Shown piece after piece: positions 15,201-30,200 of a stretch of 64,000 nucleotides of DNA. The notes below the pieces were generated by a model. It saw only the letters and a program-made list of their open reading frames with translations, ran no database searches and was not told where the DNA came from. Position 1 is the first letter of the stretch. Each line of letters starts with the position of its first letter. The stretch is taken from assembly GCF_021869535.1 (NCBI RefSeq), contig NW_026262581.1, forward strand, positions 114,418,771 to 114,482,770. Direction: 5' to 3'. Both the position numbers and the translations under genes were made by a program. Origin of the DNA: Mytilus californianus. Its lineage: Eukaryota > Mollusca > Bivalvia > Mytilida > Mytilidae.

Positions 15201-18200
15201 AACAAACATGTAGATATATTAAAATTTGATTATTTCAAATATACAATATTAAATGAAAATAAAAACCAAACTACACCCCTCCCCCCGAAAAAAAACCCCA
15301 AAAAGCATAAACGAAGCAAGCAAAAAAAACAAACAAAACAAAAAACAAGAATCAAAAACAATCTGTTTCAGTCGGTTTTTTCAGTCCTGTTTGACTTTTT
15401 ATTGTTATTAAGTAACGACTAAGTACTTTTTTAGTACTGATCAACTGAAAAATGTCAGTACTGAAAACACATATTATAACAAAACAGTAATGAAAAAATC
15501 AGTCCAAAACAATTAGGTGCTTAATGAGTACTGAAATAATACTTAAAAAATCAGTTCAAAACAATTAGGTGCTTAATGAGTACTGAAATAATACTGAAAA
15601 AATCAGTTTAAAACAATTAGGTGCTTAATGAGTACTGAAATAATACTGAAAAAATCAGTTCAAAACAATGAGGTGCTTAATGAGTACTGAAATAATACTG
15701 AAAAAATCAGTCCAAAACAATTAGGTGCTAAATGAGTACTGAAATAATACTGAAAAAATCAGTAAGATACTACTTTAAAAACAATACTGATAAAGACAAT
15801 AAAGAAACAATAAGTATTACAAGTACTGAAACAGAAAGTCTAACATTACAATCCTATGTTATAACTGTCCAATACAGATTCAAAATAACTTAAAAATGTC
15901 AATTCAATTCAGAGATTTTATTGCTTAAATCAATAATATTTATAAAAGTACAGCAGACTGTAGAATAGAGAATGGAAACAGGGAATGTGTCAAAGAGACG
16001 ACAGCCTAAGGCCACCAATGGGTCTTCAACGCATCAAGAAAATGTTACAACCGGAGTCGGACTTCATCTGGCCCCTAAACAATAATGTATACTAGTTCAG
16101 CGAACCATACAAATAAACCAAAATATAAAAAAAAACACATACACAAGACTAACAAAGCCTAGAGGTCCTTAACTTGGGACAGGCACAAAAATGCGGCGGG
16201 GTAAAATATGTTTTGTGAGATCCCAACTCACCCTATACCTCTAGCCAATGTGGAATCAACGACCAAACAGCAATACGTACAGTAAAACTTAGTTTAAAAT
16301 AAGTCCGAGTCCGATGTTAGAATTGGTAACAGAAGAAACGAAGCAAAATGACAATGATCATCATAAATGAACAAAGGACTACTAGCAGTTACTGACATGC
16401 CAGCTCAAGACCTCAATTAAACTGAAAGAAAGATTATGTCTTCATCATATGAAAATCAACCAGAATTCCTCCCGTTAAGGGTTACGTATCATGCCGTCAT
16501 AAGTTATACGAGAAGAACATAACCCATATCATTTTTATACTAGTATGTTGTTGTCGTCGTCGTTTGAAGACATTTTGTTGCCAGATAATAACTTAAGTAT
16601 AAGTGTATGGATCTCTACGAAATTGTACCACAAGGTTCCATACCACAAAAGGAATGTTGGGATTCATTTTGGGGGTTATGACCCTAACTTTTTAGGAATT
16701 AGAGGCCAACAAGGGGTTACAAACTAAGCATTTTTCTTCTTTCAGGACAATAACTTGAGTATAAGTCTATAGATCTCTATGACATTGTACCACAAGGTTC
16801 CATACCAAAAAAAGAAAGCTTAGGATTGATTTTTGGGGTTATTAACCGTTTAGGAAATGGGGGCAAAAAAGGGGCAAAAAAACAATACTTTTCTAATACT
16901 TTGAATAAATTGCTTATTTCTTGACCAGTTTCCATTGGAGTTTAATTAAAAGTCTAACCGTGTATTCAGATTTTTAACCGGATTTTCGAAGGAAAAATCG
17001 GTTATTGATTTGGGAATGTACGGCGGGCGGGCGGCTGCCAAACAGTGTCCGTTCATTTCCATAGAATTTAACGAAATCTTTCCAAATTTAGATATGTTGT
17101 TTCCTGTGACTAAATGAAGGTCAAGTTCAAATTTCACGATTTTAGCTTTTCTCGTTGTTGAGTTGTAGACCTTTCAGTAGTGAAAAGTGATATTTATTAT
17201 ATGATTTATTTTTATTTTGAGTTATTTCCCTTTGAACAGAAATGGTGTAATTAATAAGTATATGGATAGATAGTCTATCAATGATTGTATCTGTTCAATT
17301 GATTTTAGTCAGGAGTTGTCAAAAATTTCTTTATATCTATTTTTTAAGTCGTGTGTTTTGAAGGTAGATGTCAGAGTAGTTATGTGGTATTTTATTTGTG
17401 GTGGGTGTGTTAATGTTTAATTTTTACTTGATCCTGTTTGGGGGTCCAGATTTGCAAATATCATTTTCATTAGATAATAATCTATTTTTATTAAAGGATA
17501 TATTTCATTACATTTCAAATATGTTGACGTTGATAGATAAGTTGCCGATATTACTTTGTGACATATGTAAGAATAATATTGGGAACTATTAATTATATAT
17601 ATAAAGTTTGATTACACTAAGCATTTTTAAGATAACAAAGCATGTGGTAATTATCAATAAAACAATTATGATTGGAGTGACAGATTTATTTGAAATTTTT
17701 ATGTTTCCTAAGTTTTGTTGATGATAAGCTCTATAGGACGGTATACATATAGTTTGATATTTACTATTCATTATTAGACATTTTGAAGATAATTAAAGAT
17801 AAGTTTTATAGATTTTAAATAGATATTGTATTAATGATAAATGACATTTTGGATTTTTATGCTTCCGCCGTAGCGGAGGGGGCATTAAGTTTTACCCTTG
17901 TCCGTCTGTACGTACGTCCGTACGTCCCAAAGTTGGTTTCCGTTCTCTAACTTTAGTTTGCCTCAACCAAATGTTATGAAACTTATACACAACGCTCATT
18001 ACCACAAAACACAGATCAAGTTTGAATTTTGGTGGTGTTACTTTAACCGTTCTAGAGTTATGCCCCTTTACAAAGGGAAAAATTGCTTAATTTTTCGTTT
18101 CCGTTCTCTAACTTTAGTTTGCCTCAAGCAAATGCTATGAAACTTATACACAATGCTTATTACCACAAAATACAGATCAAGTTTGAATTATGGTGGTGTC

Positions 18201-21200
18201 ACTTTAACCGTTCTAGAGTTATGCCCCTTTACAAATGGAAAAATTGCTGAAATATTCGTTTCCGTTTTCTAACTTTAGTTTACCTCAACCAAATGCTATG
18301 AAACTTACACACTATGCTTATTACCACAAAATACAGATCAAGTTTGAATTTTTGTGGTGTCACTTTAACCGTTCTAGAGTAAAGCCCCTTTACAAAGGGA
18401 AAAATTGCTGAATTTTTCGTTTCCGTTCTCTAACTTTAGTTTGACTCAACCAAATGCAATGCCACTTATACACAATGCTCATCACCACAAAATACAGATC
18501 AAGTTTGAATTATGGTGGTGTCACTTTAACCGTTCTAGAGTTATGCCCCTTTACAAATGGAAAAATTGCCGAATTTTTTGTTTCCGTTCTCTAACTTAAG
18601 TTTGCCTCAACCAACCGTTCTTCAGTTATGTCCGTTTTGATTTCTGATTTTGGGCCTTGTTTTCAAATTGTTTTCAAATTGGTCCAAATCGGGGTCCAAA
18701 ATTATACTGTGTTTGATTTCAACATAAATTGAATATATATAGGGTTCTTTGAAAAGCTGAATCTAGACCTGTATTTATTTTCATTATTAATTAGATAATA
18801 CCCCATTGAAGTCCAAAGGGTCCTAAATTTAACTTTTGTTTAATTTCATCAACAATTCAAAAATCGACTTCTTGGGGTTCTTTGATATGCTAATGATAAC
18901 AATGTTATTAGATTTTGGATATTGGACCATAATAGGTAAATTTCCGATTTCAATTTTTTCAGTTCTTTGACCACATTCATTTTGTGTCACAAACCTATAC
19001 TGTGTCAAATATTCAATCACAATCCAAATTCAGAGCTGTTTTAAGCTAAAATGTTGTGTCCATACTTGCTCAACTGTTCAGGGTTCGACCTCTGCAGGAA
19101 AATCCGGTTTGCTGTCACTCTGACAGCCTCTTGTCTCTATTTTATATAGTAAGTACTTATGGAGTGAGTCGTGGATGAAGTTGCGACACTCATATTCCAC
19201 TTAAAAATTGACGGGGGACAATAGTTAGGCCCTTTTCGGAGGAATGATTCAGTCAATTCTCGGTCCTGGACGATGTTAAGGTATCCTGTTGTAACATGGA
19301 AACTGGGACCATAAATGTATTAAGAATTACTACAATTTGATGACGTAGGTGATATCTTCGCTATAATTAAAAACATATTTCCGGATAGATTTTTGTAAAC
19401 AACAAATACTCGACTCAGTATTATCAATATAACAAGGAATTCATGGTTAACATTGATATCTGCAAAGTCAACTGAAAACGAAGAAAAAATGTATTTTTAA
19501 ATAATCTTGTAATGTTAGGATTTAAGAGGGCCTTAAAAGATGCCACTAGAGCGCATAAGTGAAACTTTGGTCTACTAGGGATGGTAGTAGCTATGTTTGC
19601 TTCTAATACACCTTATCACTATTGTCCGACATTACTGGACATCAAAAAGGTTCCCGTAAAATGCTGACGTCAAAAGTTAAAGTGGTGCAGATTCTCGGGT
19701 CAAGTGGCCCAGATTTACAAATAACAATAAGGTCTAAATCTTTACTATGGTTTCATATCGGAAAGAATAAACCTAAAATAAAACTCTTGTAAGAGCCTCA
19801 CAACCAGTTCAAAGCATTAACGATTTGAATCTCAAAATGCACACTCATTTTTGACAAACGTCACAGTACCCAAATTGCACCTATTCAACAAAAATAGCTT
19901 ACAAGTTTTCTTTGAGACTAAATAATTTGTATTTTTATGATTTGACATTATAGACGTCTTTTAACATAGGTAAATGTATTCAAATATACAAAAAACGTTC
20001 ACAGTATATATTTCAACAGATGAAGCACACTGAAAAAGTAAAATCTACGGAAACGTCGCCATGCGACGTTCACAAAAAGTCATCTTTTAAAAATGAGCAA
20101 ATAAAATATGTTACACGCATCTATTTCTTAAAAAATGAAAACTAAGCATGGACTAATTGTTCTAAATATTTGAAGAAATAAAACAAAACATCTGTTATTT
20201 GTATTTTAAGGATGTTAATTTAAGCATGGATGCAATTTGGGTACTCTTCATTACAGAATCATGGATCGTTTGGAGGTCGGTTCAAACCCATTTTTCTATG
20301 ATTCAATATGGATTCAAAATTAAATTGGCGTAACTATATAGTTAAAAAAAGTTACATCTACCAAATAAACACAGAATGGTAACTTTTGTCTGGATCGTAA
20401 AAAAACGTAGGTGAAAAAGCTGTCAAAATAGGTGCAATTTGGGTACCCTCACGTTGCGTGTCTTTACTGACAAAAGTGTTCAGATTATTTTCTTCAGATT
20501 CAGTTTCTCACGGGCAAATGGCAGATGTGCAACGTTTACCTGTACTGCAACTGCCTCTTATGTCAGGAGAACCACCTATCCTATAAATCTGTGTAAAATC
20601 ACTCATTCGGTTAAATATCCTCAGAACTAGCTTAAAAGGTAAAATTCTTATATAAAAGAGATATGAATCATCTCATCTGGAGCATGTGACCCTATCACCA
20701 TTATTTACACTATTCAGGATACACTATAAAAGGTCAATAATTCACATATAGAAGTTGCTTCTTTCATATTAAAAATATAAAATGTAAATACACTATATAC
20801 AAAACTCCACCATCTTATGTCATGTCCTTCCTTTTTCTTTATTTTGAACTTAGTGTTTTAAAATTAAGCATTACTGTTCAACTAGTATTGCCCGTTGTTG
20901 AGAAAATTTATGACGGAGACCTCTAGATAATGTTTCTATTCTCTCCTTTGTGTTTTCACTAAAGAGCCTGTATTTTGAGCAGTCAACAATTATTTGACAC
21001 AAGTGTTCATCGCTGGTTATTAGTTCATTAGTAATATCCTGAGCCCCTAAATTTTCGATTAATACTTCGTGTAAAAGATTTAGAAAGTGACTTCTTATCC
21101 TCCATAGCACAGTGCAGTTTACTATAAAGTGAAGAATATCTTTATTTCCCTCTCTACATAACTGACAAACTGGCGACACATGTCCATTGCTAAATTTAGC

Positions 21201-24200
21201 ACAATGATATTGGAGGTATATTGTCCCTGTTGCTAACTTAGCTTTTAAAGATGCAGAAGTAATGGCATACGGATTTGTGCCACAGCTTTTCCAGATGTTT
21301 TGTACTTCCCCTTTTTTAACATTTTTATAATTATTGATAAGTCGAGCCAAAGTAGATTTTGTCTGAGCTTCATTGATCATTTGTTTAATACAGTGATCAC
21401 CGACTGCTTTATTAACTAAATTTTTCCATACTTGTTTCCCAGATGGGTTGTCTTTTAGATCATACGGAGATGGTAAACCATATATATTGGCAATTTCAAC
21501 TGTCTTAGTTTGTGAACCAGCTACCGGATTGAAGTGATTTGGTTGCTAGCTGTCTAACGGCTAATTTTCTTTCGGCTGAGATTTCATTTCTGATAATATT
21601 TCCAAAAGTTTTAAGAATTCGTTTTTGCACTTCTGATTCTATAGTCATATGTCCGAGTAGTAAATGTGAAGCTACATTGGCAGTTCTGTCCTGAAGATGT
21701 TGAAGAATTTGTCTTAGAAGTTTTCGGAAATACGTGGAGAGGTTTTTATGTCTTCTGTTGTAAGCTTGATCTAGACCATATAATAACCGTGATAGAACAT
21801 ACGTTTGAATCAGATGTATTGCGGCTTTAGGGTTTACTTCATTTAGTCCATGTAGACCAGCACTCATCAGTGCATAGACTGTTCTTCTTGCTGTAATGAT
21901 CCCTTTTTCACGACTAATGTAGTGCCTGTACTTGACGTATTGTCCCTTTCAATTGTGTTGAGGACGTTGGGGTAGCCATAACTTTGCCATTCAAGTGCCA
22001 AGTACATTCTGAGGAATCATTAAAAGTAAGCACCACTGACTTTTGTTTGCTGATATCATAACGGTTTCTTAATTGCAAATCTTGATTGTATATCTTACAT
22101 GGTTTGAAGTTCATATGGATCGGTTGTAACTAGTGTTACATCATCAGCTACAGTTGGTATACCACAGTATATTGATCCGATGGTGGAACCAATTTGATTT
22201 TCTTCAAATGTTGTAATAATAATGAGTTGATGAATAGTTTATATGCTGACGGGGACCATATGCCTCCTTGAAATACTCCTTGTTGCTCTATAATTTGATG
22301 TGAAAGCTCTCCTTTCCATTTTAGTTTTGAGGTCAATTCTGTGTATCAATGTACTCCTGGAAATACATTTATCTTAGCTCCTATACATTGGTTAAAAGCG
22401 ACTGCGTGGAAACCCTGTTAATTTAATATGGGGTTAGTAGGCGTGGTTTATTTCAATACACGGTTAGTAGTGGTGTTACGTCCCTTTATAAAAACAACAC
22501 GGCGTTGGTGAAACCTTAATAAAATTAATTAGAAGATCTCTAAAGTTACAGTATTTCTAGACTGGTACCCGGCCGTTATTGACAAGCTTGAAGGTATATT
22601 GAATATTTTACGGAGGGGACAAACCTACAGTATTTCGCAAATAGAATAACAGACAGGAACGTCATTTGGACTCTGGTGGAAAGTTGTCTCATTGACAACC
22701 ATACACAACTCCTTATTTTCATAACACGACGACTGATATATCAACCCAATACGGACTTTAATCAGACAGTTACTTATGATAAATGAATAACAAGGTCAAA
22801 CGAAATACAAGATACAGTTCATTTTTTGAACAGAATAGTATAAGTTCCCAAGATAAAGCATCATTACACAGGGAATTGGTGCAAAAACAACATAAACAGT
22901 TAAAGAATCAATGGTATATTTGTAAAAACAAGCTAATAAGTTTGAAAGAGTGTATGAATTGAAAATAAGAAAAATAATTACCTGTAAAACTTTTGAGGGA
23001 TTCAAGTTGAACAATCAATCAAATGGGCAGGCTCTAAAGATAGGTTCGACTGGGGTGAATCAGCTAGGGGACAGTATATGGAAAATGAGTATGTTGGTTG
23101 CTTTACAACAGGCCATTTACGAATTCATATTGGGTTATTGCAAGGGTTCTTTAACGTGCAAAGAGAGTATGGTATCCTGAAAGCGCTGTGGTTGAATTTT
23201 TATATCCCTTTTGATTTGATCAGACGTGGCAGCGTATTTATACTGACCGCACATTCTAACGAACCTTGGCGTGGATCCACTGTCGGATAGGAAAATTAGA
23301 GATTTAAACTCTTAATACGGAAATTCGTGATTCTAACAAGATGTGAGAAGCTTCACTTACCTGTATATTAATGAAAGAAAATATTTTAGCTGACTTATAT
23401 GTAGATCTTGTCTTGCTGTTCATTTTCGCGTTAAAAATTATTATTATAGTCTTCAAGATAATAAGCAAAAACGCCTAAAATCATCATTAAAGGACAATAA
23501 CTTAATAAGGTGTCGACTAACAATTTCGGTTATGTTGACATATTTGTAGATCTTTTGTTGAAAATCATTTTTGTCTTTAAGTTTCTTTCTATCTATTAAA
23601 AGTTTCTAGATAATGTGCAAAAATGAAAAATAAATGGTAAAATTTATAGTTTAAGGTCAATAACTCCTATAAGAAGTTGTCTGACAGTTTTCATGTTAAC
23701 AGAGATTAGGTAGATCTCATCATTCTGAACATTTCTGCCCCTGTCAGATTTTCTCTTTCTTAAACGGTTTTCATGATAATAACCAAACATTGCATTTGAC
23801 CCCTATGTTCTATTTTTAGCCATGTCTGCCATGCAAGTCGGAAGTCGGGGTCATCGGATACATTTTTTAACTTGATACTCCAGAGGAGAAGATTTTTGTA
23901 AAAGTTAACGGACGACGAGGGACGACAAGTGATGAGAAAGGCTCACTTGGTCCTTTGGGCTAAATGAGATAAAATTTATGTATCTAAGACTAAAGTGTCA
24001 ATCAGTACACATCCAACTTCCAATGGATTTAGTATAAAACATCATTAACAGTCGGAGACAAACATGATTTTGTGCAATGCCAAAATATAGGTATCGACTG
24101 ATTGTAGGACCGTGAATGTACATAAGTGTATAAGAATAATATTCAATTGGGTTTTAATTTATTGATTTTATAACAAAATCAATATTTTTACCCATAAAAT

Positions 24201-27200
24201 AATATTCAAAGACCTAAAGTTTTCATGCATTACATGTATTCCTTTTCAAGTCTTTCTCTGGGTATTGCTAATTACTGCATGCATAGCCCGTAACAAACAC
24301 ATAGCTTTTCTTATTGATAAATATAAAGATAGGAAGATGTGTATGATTGCCAACGAGACAACTCTCCACCGGAGTCCAAATGACGTAGAAATTATCAACT
24401 ATAGGTCACGGTACGGCCGGTACGACAATGTGAACAAAACCCATACCGCATAGTCAGCTATAGAAAGCCCCGAAATGACAAGTGTAAAACAATTCAAGCC
24501 AAAAAACTAACGGCCTGATTATGTTAAAAAACACAATGAACGAAAAACAATATAAATACAGCAACCGAATGACAACTGAAAAAAACAGGCTCCTTACCTT
24601 GGGACAGGCACATACAGAATGTAGTGGAGTTAAACATGTTTGCTGGCGCCAAACCCTCCCCTAACCTCGGACAGTGGTGTAACAGTACAGCATAAGTATA
24701 AAAATTAGTTTAAAAGGGCTTAACTCATCAGGTCGAAACAAAGCAGAAAAACAACTAACAAAAACACAGAACCAGAGGTGTCAGGGAATTTATACATCCC
24801 TCACAACAAGAAAAGACACAAAGTACAGATCTGAGAGTACTAGCAGTAACTGACAGCTAGTTCAAAGCAAATAAAATCTAATAAAAAAAAATCATGTATC
24901 TAAGACTAAAATATCAATCAGTACACAATATCCAATAGATTTAGTGTAAAGACGTCATTAACAGTCAGAGAAAAACATAACTTGTGCAATGTCAAAGTAT
25001 AGGTAACGACGGATTGGAGAACCATGAATTACATATGTGTATAAAAATGATATTTAGATAAGTTCACTTATACAATACATTCCGTTTACAATCAATAGAA
25101 AGGCAAAGTATAGTTAGTTATTAGTCCTCGGAAACCCCTAACTTGCCAATGAGACAACTTTCCCAGTTCTCAGGGTAAACTACCAACCTTAAATAAGAAA
25201 CCGTGTGTGGATTATGTTTAAACTACCTCTGTAATGATGAAAAATTGCTTGAATTGTTTTTTTAATCAGCAGTAACAAAATGACTGTTATTTCATCAATA
25301 AGACCCTATTATCTGTGCATTCAAATAACCACATTGTCGTGAATGATGCTCGTGGTAGCCTTTACTGCCGAAAGACCTCTGTCGACCCCCGGCCGGAACA
25401 ACCAGAAACTTGGTATTTGAATGCGAAATAAAGGAGTTAGAGCAATGACTGGTCGGCTCAGATTAAGAATTATGTGTCATGGTAGGGTGACATGTCTTAC
25501 AGCGAACTGTAACCTTGTGAACAAGCACGTTAACAATCCGGCTTAGCGTGTCACTCGAGTAAAATGCATTGTTCATCTTCATTATAAACATCGAAACAAG
25601 ATAATACAAAATTAAAGACAAAACTTCCGAATATTCTTCGATTAGAAATACTAATATAAGTCTTATCAAACTTCTTAAAATATACTGCATAAGTACCAGC
25701 ACGTCTGCACGGAAATGTACAGATATTGAAGTATGTTGTATTTCACTTATAATTGAAATATCACAGTAGAAATTGTTCGCCATTTTATTAATTTTATTTT
25801 TATTACATAAATATTTTCTAGATTTCCTACCCTGTCATTATGTTTTGAATCATATAATAGACTGACACTGTTTGTAGATAAAATATTTATTAAATATATA
25901 CAAATCTAGATTATAACGTATAAAATCAGTACCCATAAACCGTATGCATTAAGAAATATGAAAGCAATGCAATCTTCTTTTTTCCCTAGACTGCCCTATC
26001 CCATCTAAACCTTTGTACAGTACTGTAAAATATACTGGTACAAAGAACAATGAAACTGTCAGCTATACCTGTCCCAGAGGATACGATCTAGATGGACCAT
26101 CTTCCAGACGATGTCTCGTAACCAGCCAGTGGGAAAACGTGGAACCAGTATGTTCACGTATGTGCTCTATATATACTTAACCTTATACTCCATTTTATAA
26201 ACGATAACAGGAAAACCCGATCAACTTATATTAATCAGTCGTGGGATGTAAACAAGCGAATACAATCGGTGGCCAGAAACGTCTCACACCAGTAGTCTAA
26301 TAAAATATTAAATTCGAAATAAAGTAATTGAAAAAAGTGTTTTCGAATGAAAGGAAAATTGCATTGTTAACCATCCAGCGAATGGAAGACTAATATTCCT
26401 CAGCAAATAATAATCGCTGATGCAATTTTAATATACGATTGCCCATATCGTACTCTTTTTTACTATTGTAGGTGTAGATTGCGGATTTCCTGGAGTGATT
26501 CGTAATGGATACCTCAAAGGGAGTACATATAGTTTTGATAACAGAGTAAGGTATGAATGTAAACCTGGATACAGGCTGTTTGGAAATACGACCAGATATT
26601 GTGCGGAAACAGGTGAATGGGAAGGTTCAGCGCCAACATGTGAAGGTATAACTAATATTTTACCTGTACACTAGCAATGTACATAACGGAAATTAGCAAA
26701 TATCTAGCGTACCGTACCTTTCTATGGTGATATTCTTTTAATATCATATGTTTATAAAAAAAAAAGTAAAACTCCAAGGAAAATTCAAATCGGAAAGTCC
26801 CTTACCAAATGGCAAAATCAAAAGCTCAAACACATTAAACGAATGGAAAACAACTGTCATATTCCTGACTTGGTACAGGCATTTCCTCATGTAGAAAATG
26901 GTGGATTAAACCTGGTTGGGACATGTGTGACAATGTGATTTCAATTGTGTTTCGTTGTTGCATTCATGAAATAATAACATAGTCATAGGTTGAAATGGAT
27001 TACATCATTCTTCAATTTATAGAACCGATATACGAATATGAACTGTCAAAATCTATTGTTTAAGTCAGTACTGAAGCATGAAACATAGCGGGTCATATTT
27101 ACCAATGTGCTTATATCAGACGAACATTCATTGCAAAAAAATATGCAATCGAAATAAGATCGATTTTACTGGTACATCGTCTAAGTTGAAAAGCTAATAG

Positions 27201-30200
27201 AAAACCAAATAGAAAGAACCGTGAATGAATTATGTAAAATTATTAAAGATATTTTCTAAATGATGTATAACTGATACTTATTTTATGATACTAGCATCGC
27301 ACTTGAATTTCAATTCCCATCAATATGATATTCTACTTTAAATGGTTTGATTATTTTTTTCTTTTCTATACTTACTTGTAGAAATAAGATGTATCCTACC
27401 AATTTTGTCCGAAAATACTAGAGTTGTCTCTACAGACAAGCAGTCGTATCAGCAGGGAGACGTTGTGTTGTTTAGTTGTACCACTGGATATCGTTTGTAT
27501 ACGGACCATGATTCTGTCACATGTCAGGAAGACGGTACATGGGATAAAAACATGCCAACTTGTGACACACAGACTTGCAAATCCCCACCTTTAGTAGTAG
27601 ATAGTCGGATTAATGAAGACCGGGATTCCTATTCTGTTGGATTTGTAGTGACGTATACATGTGATAATGGATATAAATTATCGACAGAGACTCTGAATCA
27701 GAAAGGAAAATTACATTGTTTACCATCCGGCGAATGGGAGAATAATCTTCCTCGGTGTACAATAATCACATGCCAAAGACCACCAACAGTACCCAATGCT
27801 CTACGGACATATGAATCATTAGATTTTCTGTCGATAGCAGAGTATGTCTGTGAAAGTGGGTATATTATAAATGGAAGACATATTTTAGAATGTATAGAAA
27901 GTGGTTTCTGGGATCCTGCACCACCTGATTGTAATCCAGTTGAATGTGGACCGGCTGATTCTCCTCCAAATGCTATAGCCAATGCTGCTACTACAACTTA
28001 TGGAAGCATTGTTAATTATCAATGTGAGCCAGGTTTCAACCTTATTGGTGTAAGAACGAGAGAATGTCTCGACAATGGAACTTGGAGCGACGGCCCTCCT
28101 CGATGTTTCCCAGTTTCTTGTGGACAACCAGATGGAATTGAGCATGGCAATGTTGTTAGCACCAGTTTTCAATTCAAGAATACTGCAACTTATACCTGTG
28201 ATACAGGCTATAACTTAATAGGAGATCCAGAAAGAATATGTATGGCGACTGGATTATGGTCATCAGCTTTACCAACTTGTTCAAAATTAGAATGCGATAT
28301 ACCACCTAACATCGATAATGGCCATTACACAGAATCAAGCTTCTATTACGAGGATGTTGTAACATATCAGTGTGAAGATGGATATAACATTGATGGCAAA
28401 TCTACAGTTCAGTGTCAGGGAGATGGAAAATGGTCAACATTGTTAACTACTTGCCAGGCAGTGAATTGTCCAAATCTAACCGCCCCAACGGGTGGACAAA
28501 TTTCTACAACTGGACAGACATTTCGCAGTGTGGCTACATATTTATGCAATGATGGATACACAATAGATGGAGAAAACATTAGAGTTTGCCAACCAGAGGG
28601 ATTTTGGTCAGGTAAAGTACCAACTTGCGATCCCGTGACATGTCCTAATTTAGCATTCCCTGAAGGCGGAAGCATTTCCGTTACTAGCCAGACGTATCCT
28701 AGTGTTGCCACATATGAATGCGATGTTGGATATATAATGGAAGGAGAAAGTGTAAGAGTTTGTCAACCAGAAGGATCATGGTCTAGCAAAGCACCAAACT
28801 GTGTTCCTGTTTCATGTCCTATGTTAACAGAACCAGAAAATGGACGTATCGTTAGTACGGGTCACATCTTCCGTAGTAATGCTACATATGTATGCAACGA
28901 TGGATATACTATTAAAGGGAAAAGTATGATGAGAATATGCCAATCAGATGGGACTTGGTCCGGTTCCTCTCAAACCTGTAGACTTGTTAACTGTCCCAAC
29001 TTGGTCGAACCAGATGGAGGAAGTGTTTCAATAACCAGTTTAACAGTTAATGGTGTTGCAACGTATTCATGTGATGATGGCTATTTCATTAGAGGGGAAA
29101 CCCTAAGCCTGTGTCAGCCAGAAGGGGTCTGGTCTAATAAGGAACCGACATGTGACCCTGTTTCATGTCCAGTTTTAGAAGCACCAGATAACGGCAATGT
29201 CAATACACTGGGTCAAACATTCCGCAATATTGCTACATACTCATGCAGTGATGGATATTCTTTAGTCGGTGGAAGTATAAGAGTGTGCCAATCAGATGGA
29301 ACTTGGTCCGGTACTTCACCAAACTGTAGACTTGTTACATGTCCATCTTTGACCATACAAGAAGGAGGGAGTATTTCTATCACACGTTTAACTGTAAATG
29401 GTGTTGCAACATATTTGTGTGAAGAAGGGTATTTGATTAAAGGCGATAATATAAGAGTATGTCAGCAAGATGGGGCATGGTCAAGAAGTGCACCAACCTG
29501 TGCTCCAATCTCGTGTCCTTTTTTAACGGCACCAAATAACGGTCAGATTTCTACCACAGGTCAAACGTACCGTAATAATGCTACGTACTCTTGCAGCAAT
29601 GGATATACAATCGAAGGGGAAAGTTTAAGAATATGCCAGTCAAATGGAACTTGGTCAGGTTCTTCGCCAATTTGCAGTCTTGCAACATGTCCATCTTTAA
29701 AAACACCAGAAGGAGGAAGTGTTACTACAACTAATCTTACGGTCAGCAGTATTGCAACATACTCCTGTCTTGAAGGGTATATAATAGAAGGTGAAAATTT
29801 AAGAGTATGCCAACCAGAGGGCTTCTGGTCCAGTAAGGCACCGACATGTGTCCCTGTTTCATGTCCAGTTTTAGAAGCACCAGATAACGGCAATGTCAAT
29901 ACGCTGGGTCAAACATTCCGCAATATTGCTACATACTCATGCAGTGATGGATATTCTTTGGTCGGTGGAAGTGTTAGAGTATGCCAATCAGATGGAACTT
30001 GGTCCGGTACTTCACCAAACTGTAGACTTGTTACATGTCCATCTTTGACCATACAAGGCGGAAGCATTTCTATTACACGTTTAACCGTAAATGGTGTTGC
30101 AACATATTTGTGTGAAGAAGGGTATTTGATTGAAGGCGATAATATAAGAGTATGTCAACCAGATGGGGAATGGTCAAGCAATGCACCAAGCTGTGCTCCA

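Larger units (their letters stand above)
14301..25989 (+). other. Intron 8 (11.7 kb, repeat-filled)
   Basis: Largest intron, separating the pentraxin from the CCP array. Contents are a 52-bp array (15425-15775), a dispersed repeat (15965-16480), a nested X/Y repeat (16500-17860), the second 161-bp element (17860-18630), an X fragment (18630-19140), a probable MITE (19858-20456), a minus-strand LINE remnant (20870-22395) and dispersed repeats (23640-25060). I see nothing recognisable in 14301-15425, 19140-19858, 22640-23640 or 25060-25989. Confidence 0.65.

Noticed and set aside
15162-15422. 86-codon ORF rich in Lys, Asn and Pro
   Set aside because: Low-complexity A-rich intronic sequence; no domain and no splice context.
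20439-20630. 63-codon ORF at the right edge of the MITE
   Set aside because: It begins inside the inverted terminus and has no recognisable feature.
22796-23290. Several 60-76-codon ORFs on both strands
   Set aside because: Overlapping opposite-strand frames in AT-rich intron DNA; no domain seen.
14301-25989. Possible hidden extra CCP exons in the 11.7-kb intron
   Set aside because: I looked for C-P...GY...C...W...C patterns with phase-1 splice sites and found none; the pentraxin and the first CCP join in frame without one.
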